This document shows positions 21,606 to 31,421 of a stretch of DNA of 64,000 bases, piece after piece. The stretch is taken from NCBI GenBank assembly GCA_030522415.1, contig CM060107.1, forward strand, positions 4,824,847 through 4,888,846. Reading direction: 5' to 3'. The stretch is from Channallabes apus (lineage: Eukaryota > Chordata > Actinopteri > Siluriformes > Clariidae). Numbering within the stretch: the stretch's first letter is position 1; each line of letters starts with the position of its first letter. The notes below the pieces were generated by a model. The model was given only the letters and a program-made list of their open reading frames with translations. It was not told where the DNA came from and did not search any database. Both the position numbers and the translations under genes were made by a program.

Positions 21606-23376
21606 AAGTTGCCATGCCACACTATCTTCAGGACATTTTATTTTATCACCAATTAATACTGGCAACATTCGCAGGAAACAGCAATTTTGAACTGCTTGTC
21701 CGGAGAGTTTCCAGCCCCAGGCTTAACCACAGAAGGTTTATTCTTAGCATCATTGCCTAGATATTTAAAATGATTTATGCGCTGATTCAGTTGAAAATAA
21801 GTGAAGTTTTTCTCTTTAGACACAAGGTGGTTTAGGTATAACACCAAATCAGTTGAAACAATGCCCTCAAAAAGGTCATGACCATGGCAAGGAGGCAATC
21901 CGGGCTGACACATGAAAATATGTGAGCTCATTGAAGATGGAGTCAAATTTAACACCACCACAGTCACCTGATTCTACATTACAACTCAGGGCCTCAACAT
22001 GTTTCTGAAATGACTCTGGTGTGCGGTCAGGGCCCTTGGCCAGAGGGTCTGCCAGAAATGCTTTGCGATTGATCTCACAATACCTGCAAAAATGTGAGCT
22101 TCTGCTTCAATTTTCTGTGAAGCCCCCAATATTGTGTGAATCCAAATTGTCACCTGAAATTGCATAAATGGTTGCTTTGAAAAGCTGGCCATCTGACAGT
22201 GTTACTCCATTTGTCTCAAAATCCTTTAAATCTTTCACCAGAGAGCCAAACACTAGATTCTGCCCAAAATGCTTATAGTCTTGTTCTCGACATAACAGCA
22301 CAAGTTGCATCTGATCAAGACTCAATCTGCTGTGTGGCAAAATATTTGCAAGTGTCAGATACATGGCTAAAATCTTGTGCTTTTTTCTCCCTGACCCTAG
22401 GGGGTTTACTACTTCAAAGGCATCCTGATAAAGGATTATGCCGATTGAAGATGATGTTTGCTTGAGTAGCAAGTTCTGTTTAATGTTTGTTCCATCCCAC
22501 AAAATCCTGAAAAATATTATCAGGCTGGACTCTAGTTTGTATTTGCTGTAGCTGGTCTCTCACTGACTCTGAGGACAAAAGGGACATAATCGTGTTTTTC
22601 ACAGGAATATATTGCACAAAACATTCGTTGCCCGACTCATTTTTACCAAGACAAATGGATTCTGGCTCTACATAACTGAAGTTATTTTGAGTTTTTCTCT
22701 TATGGTCAGTTTTAAGTGCTATCTACAAGTTTGGAAATTAGGTGTGCCTGATTTATCTCATGTATTTCCTGATAGTGTTCAATAATTGTTTGAATAGTAG
22801 AGGAAGGAAGGAGCAATTTAGATTGAAGTTTCAGATAAAACAAGGCTAAATGTCTTATAAATTCTCCTTCATCTTCCTTTTCTGGGCACACATCCATTTC
22901 TTCCGGACTGAAATCGTCAGTTTGCATATCACAACTTGTATTATTCCCATCACTAGTACTGGCTGGATTTGCAACTGAGTCAAGTAAAGTTTCATTAGAA
23001 CAGTGTTTATGCTTTCTTGAGACATGTGATGTGAATGTAGACTTGACTGTACGTTTTTGGTTACACCTTCTGAATGGGCACCTTCGGTAATGTGCTGTTT
23101 CAGGTGTAAGATTAGGCCCTGGATATCCTCACACTTCGAGCTGCAAAAGTCAACGTGACACGTTAAATCATCTGTTTTATGCAGTTTAGTCTTATTTTTT
23201 CCAAATTTATGACCATATGTGTGACACTTGAACGCTGAAAACTTTGAAAAAACTCTTGTGCACTGAGGAAAACTGCACGTAAACGTTGCATTAGGCAAAA
23301 AACTATGCATCCGCATGTGCCTCACATGTGTAAAGGAATTGCTGCAGGTTTTATTGCAAATATTGCAAATGAACAT
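21606..23376 (-). pseudogene. N-terminal and core part of a C2H2 zinc-finger plus DDE-like transposon protein
   Basis: The reading starts with two or more C2H2 fingers (CNICNKTC...HVRHMRMH; CSFPQCTRVFSKFSAFKCH) at 23376-23200. Further left come IIEHYQEIHE, then the core at 22502-22110: SIGIILYQDAFEVVNPLGS, RKKHKILAMYLTLANI, and GDNLDSHNIGGF. The Asp residues in 'YQDAFE' and 'GDNL' could be two of three catalytic acids of a DDE fold (inference). The chain continues as CRYCEINRKAFLADP and on to EDSVAWQL before the L2 insertion. Several frame changes and stops occur, some perhaps at introns. Nothing suggests an active gene today. Confidence 0.6.
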
Positions 23377-23399
23377 TTTCTCCTGCAGTCAGCAAATAT

Positions 23400-24373
23400 C
23401 AACGGCAAAATAACCATGCTAGTTTAACACAAGCCCTCTTTGAGCTAAAAAATAAACTTACGTTGACTGGTAATGCAATGAAGTTACTACATTGCTAATT
23501 CAGTACATAATACTCACAAACATCGATTTTATTAGCAAATAATATAATAAAGGCTAGTACAGTGTAACAACGAAAATGATAAAATTGCATTTATCAAGCA
23601 AGGAGGAAAACACCGTGTGGGAATGCCGTTTATCTCGACCTGTTCAGCTTCAGCCAATAAGTTTATAGTCGGGACAAACTTCAAAATTGTGACGTCCTAA
23701 AACTCTTCCTCCTTCGTTCTTCCACATTTACGTACACCAGGTGTAAAGATGAGGCTAGATTTGATGATCTTGCTCAGATTAAACCTGCAGGAATCTCTTC
23801 TAATGAGTTGTGAGCGTCAGCAACAGCATCGGACACGTGACTAGACTTAAAAAATACTGTTAAAAAATAATAATACAAGTCTGTGTTTATACTGTATGTA
23901 CGTAACACTGTGTAAAGATATTTGTTCTGAAGATTTAAAAATACACTGCATTACAAAGATTTACTTCTGATATTTTTTTAAAAACCTTTTTTTAAAAGAA
24001 TAACAAAAAAAAAAAAAAGTATTTTCCATAATATTTTCAGCTGTGTGTGTGTATGTGTGTGTGTGTGGTCAGTTTTCAATAATGTAAATATAAAGTTATT
24101 CTAAAGTGACGTCTGATTTGCCGAATCTCACCACGACTCTTCACACAGATACAACTTTATAATAATACATTTAATACATTTAATACATTTAATACATTTA
24201 ATAATACATCTGTTTATTTAGATTAAACTATATTCAGTGTTAATATTTACTCTTTAATTGTTGCTGTGTTAAATTACTGAGCTGTTTGTGCAGCTGGATT
24301 GTGTGTTAGTGAGACAGACGACTGAGCAACAATGTGACAATGTGCAGGAATTTTACACAAAACACTACAAACT
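23400..24373. other. No gene; simple repeats
   Basis: The right flank of the zinc-finger/DDE relic, an A-run near 24004, a (TG)n tract at 24042-24066 and a short array of 'aatacattt' units near 24165-24205. No coding frame is supported. Confidence 0.4.
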
Positions 24374-25129
24374 TTATTCTGGATCACACAATCTCACAGT
24401 AGAGTTAAAACACCAGAACCCAGCGTACAGAGGCTGAGTGAATGTGGTGTGGACTCTGTGGAGGAGCTTCATCGTGTCAGAGACGCTGTAGAAGGACAGA
24501 GTTCCTGCACTGTGATCCACATACACTCCTATTCTGGAGGATGATGGAGCTCTGAGTTCAGTCTTAATGTTGTTGTGATAGAAACAGAGAGAAGAAGAAG
24601 AAGAACACCGCAGACTCCAGGACAGATTATTGCCTCCAAACCAACACTCATTACCCCGTCCTTTCCTGCTGATGTCTTTATATGAGACTGATATGTACAC
24701 AACATCACCACTGCTCCACTCCACCTCCCAGTAACAGCGTCCACACACACTCTCCTTACACAACACCTGACTGTAGGAGTCAAATCTCTCTGGATGATCA
24801 GAGTACTGCTGGTCTGTCCCACTGTATCTCACCGCTCGGTTCTTCTCAGACAGAATGAGGACACGATGTGCCGTGTTGGGATCCAGAGTCAGATAACAGA
24901 AATCTAAAATAAAAGAGAAAAACAAACTGAACAATGTGAACATGTTGGGTTTAATTCACACAATACTGTATATTCATGTGAAGAGTGAGACAGCTGTCTG
25001 TGTGCGCTGATATCTGAGGGAGAAACGTCTCAATGTTCATTCAGAATTTAATCTAAAGAAATAAAAAGCTGTTATTTATTCCAGTTTGTCAGTATTTAAT
25101 ATTTTCTATTCTGCTTATGGAAGATATAG

Positions 25130-25167
<38 letters not shown>

Positions 25168-25240
25168 CATCCGTAATATACATTTCAGGAAATCTTCTCT
25201 GCTCTCTCTCTCTCTCTCTCTCTCTCTCTATTTTTCACTC

Positions 25241-25311
<71 letters not shown>

Positions 25312-25427
25312 TGAACTAATAATTAAATTTACATTTTAAATCACACAACATTCCTCCAAATCACTTTTCTGTATTTAATACTTTCTAAGCTGCTTTTAAA
25401 GAAAACGGTACTCTATAGACCTAATAA

Positions 25428-25481
<54 letters not shown>

Positions 25482-26295
25482 ATTTCAGAAACTCTTCTCT
25501 GCTCTGTGGCTCTGGTGGTGAAAAGATCTGAACTGCTGCAGCTGTGGAGAGAAAAATGGAAATGAAGACAAAAAACCTCATCAGGTTGTAAAAGACGGAA
25601 ACAGTTTAAAGTGATACAGTCAGTTTATTCATTTTAAATCAGTATTTTAGTTCAAACTGTCTGCAGGAAGGTCAGCAGGAGCATTGCTAAGAAATAAGAC
25701 TTGACAGAGCGAGTAAAGACGTCCATCATTGTGTTTCTCCAGCAGGAACAGCTCCTCTTACCATGTGGAGGGATTTTGTTGAATTCCTCCTCACAGAATT
25801 CCTCGAGTCTCTTCTTCAGATCTGAGAGAGAATTCCTCACTCCATCAAATGAGAGATGTTGATGGACACTGATGCTGGAGGTCTGAAAGTCTGGTCTGTC
25901 CATTAGAGGAGATTGACGTCCAGAAGCTAAAGCCTACAGAAAGCAGATTAGATGTAAAACACACTTGTGACATCAGAGGACATTCACTGTTCCTTTAACA
26001 GGAGGTGTTTTAGAGAGTGTGTGAGGAACAGCTGTGTGTGTAGATCAGACAGTGTTACCTGGAGGAACTGGATGTGATCGTGTGTGTGTGAAAGCTGCTC
26101 CAGCTCAGTGAGTCTCCTCTGAAGATCAGCAATCTCCTGCTCCAGTTGCTCCAGGAGTCGTTCAGCTCGACTCAGTTCAGTCTTCTCCTGATCTCTGATC
26201 AGCTCCGTCACCTCCGAGCGCTTTTTCTCCATGGAGCTGATCAGCTCAGTAAAGATCCTCTCACTGTCCTCCACTGCTGTCTGTGCACTCAGCTG

Positions 26296-26361
<66 letters not shown>

Positions 26362-27571
26362 ATCTATCATTCCCTGTCTTACTGCGACTCTAAATGTCTC
26401 CATGTTGTCCATGTTGTGTGTGTTTCTAGGAGCAGCTCTGTCTCTGCTCACTGCTCACCTTTATAGTGTTCACAGCCTGTTTCAGCTCCTCCACCTTCTT
26501 CTGCTTCTCCTGGATTCTCTGCTGGGATTTCATCTGCTTCTCCTTTAACTCACTCTGAGGACAGAACAGTTACATTCAGCTTTTTATAAAGTATTTACAT
26601 AGTAAGATAATTCATTACATACAAACATTCATATTTCTCAGAGCTGTGAATGTTTTGTGTGTGTGTCTGTTTTGTGTCCAGTTTATAAATGTATGTATGT
26701 AATAAAGTTCATCATGCCACAGTAAAAGGAGTTACGGTGAGTATAACACCTATGTGGGTTAACATGTCGTGCTGTGTTGTTAGTTTACATTACACTGATT
26801 AACACAGAACAGATGATTTTACAGTTTCACACTATAATGTCTGTAGCCTGATGCAGAACCATAACAACATAACGTTTAGTTAACTTTCACTGAGGCGTCA
26901 CCATAAAGGTTTTCTCTGATTGTATTGAGGTCCAGCACTGTATCAGGGGAACTTCCAGTGATAACTTCAAATACATTATGCTGTTATTTTGGCTCTTTTG
27001 TGATACAGTATATTAAGTCTCTCTCAAACATAATTCATTCCAGAAGCATCTCGTAAATCAAAACACTCATAAATCAAAGCGAATGTCCCCATAAGAAATA
27101 TTGAAAACTCTGATTATTTATTCCACTATTCCACAACGCAAAAATATATATGTATTAAAAGAATTAATACAAATTATGAAGTTAAATTTAAACAAATTAA
27201 CCTGCATTTTACTTTTGAATAGAATCACGACGGAGCAGTGTTTCCTTTAGAGTGTGCGTGTGTGTGCATGTGTGTGCATGTGTCTGAAGTCGAGAGTAGG
27301 AGGGAAGAGGCAGAGTGTCTAATGACGTGTACACACACACACACTAACAGAATCAGTGCAGTCTGACAGAGAGAGAGAAAATGAATCTTTAACCTCTCTA
27401 ATAACACTTGCTTTTGCTTTACACAATGTTATAATACAGAGTACACGGTCGTGAAAAGGAAGACTTTCACATACAGTACATGCATACAAAAACAAAATAA
27501 AAGATGCTTTACGATCACACGCATGGCCATAGTTTTAACAGACAGTATTAAAAGGTTCCAATGTGTGTGTG

Positions 27572-27611
<40 letters not shown>

Positions 27612-30298
27612 ACATCTGTCACGATTCCCTGTTTGTCTGTGTCTGGAATGTGTGCGTGGCATGAACGCGGAGGATGCGAGCTGACGGTTTTCCAAAGTCT
27701 CTTTATTAACATAAATAAAAGTTAGACATATACGTCCAAACACAAACTGAACTTAAATGCAACTAATGCTAGACGCCTGACTGAACTTCAGCCAGGCTAT
27801 TTATACTAAACATAAACACAAATGAACTCATTAACTTCCCTCGGTTGAGGTGAGCTTCTACGTCACCTGACCGAGGGGCAAACTGGGAAATGAAGTCAAA
27901 ATGAAACTCAAAACAAACACAAAAACCAAAAACGGGCGTTAGGCGCCCTCTAGGGGTTAACCGTTACAACATCTACACATATAATAAGAGTATAAAGTTG
28001 GGGTCTCTGTACATTGAATATATTTGTGTGAGATAAGTAATATAACACATCAACTCTGTTTGTCTGTTTGTTTATGCACGCATCATATGCAAAGTACTGA
28101 ACTCAGTTTAATTGTGTTTTATTTAATAATTAATATGGACTTTATTTCATCTCAATCAGCGAACAGGAACAGAAGATATGCTAATTTGAAATTTTAATGG
28201 AAAATGCCGTTATCATAAAAACATCGACATTGAAAAAAATCATTAGTTCATCTAAAAATTCAACAGATGGCACTGTACATTCATTAAAACATGCCTAAGA
28301 GTGTGTAATTAAATTTTACGCAAACAAACCTGCTGTACACAGGTGCATTTCAATAAATTTGAATATCATTAAAAACTGAAGCTCATATATTATACAGACT
28401 GATTACACACAGACTGATATATTTTAATTGTTTATTTCTTTTGATTTTGATGATTATGGCTTACAGCTAATGAAAACCAAAAATTCAGTATCTCAGAAAA
28501 TTAGAATATTGTGGAAAAGATCAATATTGGAGACTCATGGTGTCACACTCTAATCAGATAATTAACTTAAAACACCTACAAAGATTCACTGAGCCTCTAA
28601 ATGGTCTCTCAGTTTGGTTCAGTAGGCTGACTGTTCACAGAGTGCTGTATCCAAGTACATTAATGGAAAGAGGAATGGAAGGAAAAAATGTGATAGAAAA
28701 AAGTTCACAAGCCACAGGGATAATTTCATTTGGAAATCGAGGTCCCAGAATCTGGAGGAAGAGAGGAGAGGGACAGAATCCAAGTTGCTTGAGGTCCAGT
28801 ATAAACTTTGCACAGTCAGTGGTGGTTTGAGGAGCGATGTCATCTGCTGGTGTCGGTCCACTGTGTTTTATCAGGTCCAAGGTCAGCACAGCGTCTACCA
28901 GGAAGTTCTAGAGCACTTCATGCTTCCCTCTGCAGACCAACTTTATGAGATGCTGATTTCATTTTCCAGCAGGTTTAAGGACCATGGTGTACCTGTGTTT
29001 GATTGGCCAGGAAACTCACCCGACCTAAACCCCACAGAGAATCTATGGACTATTGTAAAAAAGAAGATGTGAGACACCAGAACCAACAACATAGAAGAAC
29101 TAAAAAATGCTTTCAGAGCAACCTGGGCTTCCATACAGTAAGACCTCAGCAGTGCCACAGACTGATCACCTCCATACCACGCCGCATTGCTGCAGTAATT
29201 CATGCAAAGGAGCCCTGACCAAGTACTGAGTGCTGTACATGTTCATACTGTTCACTACTCCAACATCTTTCTGTTCAAAATCTTTTCTTTTTTTTTTTCA
29301 TCTTAAGTAATATTCTAATTTTCTAATGTACAGAGTTTTTGGTTTTCATTAGCTGTGAGCCATAATCATAAAAATTAAAAGAAGCAAACACTTGAAATAT
29401 ATCAGTCTGTGTGTAATAAATCTATATAATATATGAGTTTCACTTTTAAAACTGAATTACTGAAATAAATCACCTTTTTGCTGATATTCTAATTTACTGA
29501 GATGCAACTGTGTATGTGTGTGTACATTCATGTATATCTCAAACATTATCTAAACAAACAGTCACACTAATATTTCATATTTTATATATTAATAGTAATA
29601 TCACTTTTATGAGTAACTACCACAACACTGTGCACATGTTACTGAATAGAAACTATAATTAAGAGCCTCATCCTGGAAATCTTTCTCATTCTCACCTGTT
29701 TCTCAGCTCTTTCTGCTGCGGCTGTGACGGTGTCGTGTCCTCTGTGATTATCCATCGTACACATATAACAGATACAGGTTTGATCAGTACGACAGTAGAT
29801 CTTCATGAGTTCGTTATGTTCAGAGCAGATCTTCTCTTGGAGTTTTGCTGAAGCTTCAATTAATGTGTGTTTTTTCAAAGCAGGAAGTTCTAGATGAGGT
29901 TTCAGGTGAGTTTCACAAAGAGAAGCCAGACACGTCAGACAGGACTTGACGGCTTTGTGTTTTCTCCCGGTGCAGAAATCACACTCCACATCTCCCGGTT
30001 CAGCGTAACAGTGAGTAGGAGAAGCAGCTTGGACTTCAGTCTTCTTCTTCAGTTTCTCCACCACTTCAGCCAGCATGTTGTTTCTGTGTAGAACAGGCCT
30101 TGGAGTGAAAGTGTCTCTGCACTGAGGACAGCTGTAGACGCCCTTCTGATCCTCCTGATCCCAGCAGCCATTAATACACACCTTACAGAAACTGTGACCA
30201 CAGGGGATAGCCACCGGATCCTTCAGGAGATCCAGACACACTGGACAGATGAACTGATCCACTGAAAACTGATCTACTGAAATACTGGCCTCAGCCAT
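24374..30298 (-). CDS. finTRIM-type E3 ubiquitin ligase (RING, B-box, coiled coil, PRY-SPRY), apparently intact
   Basis: Six minus-strand exons join without a lesion: 30298-29696 (603 bp), 26554-26459 (96), 26292-26059 (234), 25933-25762 (172), 25535-25482 (54) and 24903-24374 (530 with stop), giving 562 residues. Exon 1 has a C3HC4 RING (C18, C21, C33, H35, C38, C41, C57, C60) and B-box zinc motifs (about 105-190). Exons 2-4 are coiled coil ([29 protein letters not shown]). Exon 6 is a full PRY-SPRY domain starting DPNTAHRVL and ending TVRLCDPE. The exon sizes 96 and 234 bp are typical of TRIM genes. Such proteins are cytosolic antiviral or signalling ubiquitin ligases that bind targets by PRY-SPRY; the target here is unknown. 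A duplicated SVDQF at the N terminus is unusual. All GT-AG sites are present; the exon 5 acceptor has three in-frame choices. Start context is AAAATGG. Confidence 0.92.
25135..25479. repeat. Microsatellites in finTRIM intron 5: (TTA)n, (CT)n, (CA)n, (GT)n
   Basis: (TTA)n at 25131-25168, (CT)n at 25203-25229, (CA)n at 25259-25309 and (TG)n at about 25433-25479. The last one ends directly at the exon 5 donor, so on the minus strand the intron starts gtacacacac. Confidence 0.95.
26298..26359. repeat. (CA)n microsatellite just upstream of finTRIM exon 3
   Basis: About 62 bp of CA repeats, which on the minus strand form a TG tract ending a few bases before the exon 3 acceptor (gtgtaacag). It replaces the usual pyrimidine tract, so the acceptor looks weak. 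Confidence 0.9.
27617..27968 (-). mobile_element. Solo LTR in intron 1 of the finTRIM gene
   Basis: On the minus strand a 352-bp unit starts TGTAACGG and ends CGTGACA. It has a TATA box (TATAAATAG) and an AATAAAG polyadenylation signal in the right order. It is flanked by a perfect 5-bp duplication ACATC (27612-27616 and 27969-27973). This is a solo LTR in the same orientation as the finTRIM gene, so its polyadenylation signal and TATA box point in the sense of the gene. Confidence 0.85.
28338..29512 (+). mobile_element. Tc1-type DNA transposon, dead, in intron 1 of the finTRIM gene
   Basis: Long terminal inverted repeats (about 200 bp) begin CACAGGTGCATTT and, from the other end, CACAGTTGCATCT; each is bordered by TA (28336-28337 and 29513-29514), the Tc1 target. 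Between them is a damaged transposase: [19 protein letters not shown], then [13 protein letters not shown], then [18 protein letters not shown] (the last catalytic block) and [17 protein letters not shown]. The part that holds the second catalytic Asp, between 'ISFSS' and 'RFKDHG', is deleted, and there are frame changes, so it is inactive. Transposase reads on the plus strand, opposite to the host gene. Confidence 0.88.
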
Positions 30299-30337
30299 TT
30301 TCCTGCACTAACACACTGAGGGAGAGACACAGTCTGA

Positions 30338-30348
30338 GTTTCGTTTTC
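30338..30348 (-). promoter_or_regulatory. Interferon-stimulated response element-like site upstream of the finTRIM start
   Basis: On the minus strand the sequence is GAAAACGAAAC, matching the ISRE/IRF core GAAANNGAAA, 40 bp before the ATG. This suggests interferon-dependent expression, a known property of many TRIM genes; binding is not shown. Confidence 0.6.
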
Positions 30349-30368
30349 TTTGACAAGAACTTCCTGGT

Positions 30369-30404
<36 letters not shown>

Positions 30405-30894
30405 TGTGAGGAGGAGCTAAAAAGACGGAGGACATGAATACACCTCTGTTAACTGTTTCATCTCCCTTTAGTCCATGAATATGTGGAGATGTTAATTATT
30501 CCTGTCTATAAAACACCTGAAGTGATACTTTGGCCTTGTTAATAAATACATTTTACTTAGTTTATTCATAGATATTCATTCATTTATTTATTTACGTATG
30601 TTTTTTTCATTAAGTTTTTCTATTTTTCACTATTTTATCTCTCTCAGAGTGGATGCTTCCATCGTGTGTGTAGTGAAACCTGTAAAAGTGGAAAAAATGC
30701 TTTGATCAAATGTATTTAATAAGAAAACAAAAAATGTAAGTAATAGTTTTTTAATCTGTTCACATAATATGAACATTATTAAAAACACCTGAAACATTAT
30801 TTATTAAGTTACAATTTTAAATAGTAATTAATAACTGTATGTAATAACTGTTATTATGACTATATTTCTTGTCTGTCACTGTTTAACTGTAGTG

Positions 30895-31421
30895 TGTAAC
30901 ATCCGAACCTCCGCAGCCCCGGAGATCCGGTTCACCGGCTTACTGAGCCGTAGCTTTGTCTCCCCCTAGTGTGTCTGAGTATGTCATTGTCTGCCCCTAA
31001 TGATGTAATAGGAATCACCTGTCTCTACCTCATGTGTCGCACTATTTAACCCAGCCGAACCCATACCTCAGCGTCTGGTCACCACTATGCCACACCCTAC
31101 TCATCTGACTATCTTTCTGTGTTTCTCCCCAAGTTCTAGCGGTATCTGCAGGCGAGGTAGTGTGAAGCAAGACCGCTTCACACTTAAGGACTGACTCGGC
31201 TGTGGAGCAACATTTCCCGTCTCATGGGAATTCTGCGTTTATGAACGCCTTTTCGTTTTCTTGTGTTACCGCCTGCAGACCGCGTCGGGAGATACCACCC
31301 ACGGGGTGGATAGTTTGAGTTCATTTGTTGTATTATTTTGTTTAAAAGAAGAGACTGAATAAAACCTGTTCATTCCTGCACCTGCAGCGTAGTGTGTATC
31401 ATTCACAGAGGCAGCATGACA
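30895..31421 (+). repeat. 5' LTR of the chromodomain Gypsy element
   Basis: Starts TGTAACATCC, ends GCATGACA. A TATA-like box TATTTAA is at 31043-31049 and AATAAA at about 31359-31364. The ATG of gag (31416) lies inside the last six bases of the LTR. Confidence 0.95.
31073..31081 (+). promoter_or_regulatory. Predicted transcript start / self-primer of the chromodomain Gypsy element
   Basis: GTCTGGTCA starts 30 bp after the first base of the TATA-like box, where transcription would begin. It is perfectly complementary to TGACCAGAC at 31424-31432, two bases past the LTR. In the Tf1/sushi lineage the first bases of the RNA fold back and prime reverse transcription (established for that lineage). 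Confidence 0.6.

Noticed and set aside
18820..21640. Target duplication 'tatcttc' for the L2 insertion
   Set aside because: Present on both sides (18831-18837, 21629-21635) but about 20 bp away from the 3' end of L2 and also part of the coding sequence; too short to rely on.
25086..25319. 77-residue frame with poly-Leu and Ser/Thr-His runs
   Set aside because: Pure microsatellite translation in finTRIM intron 5.
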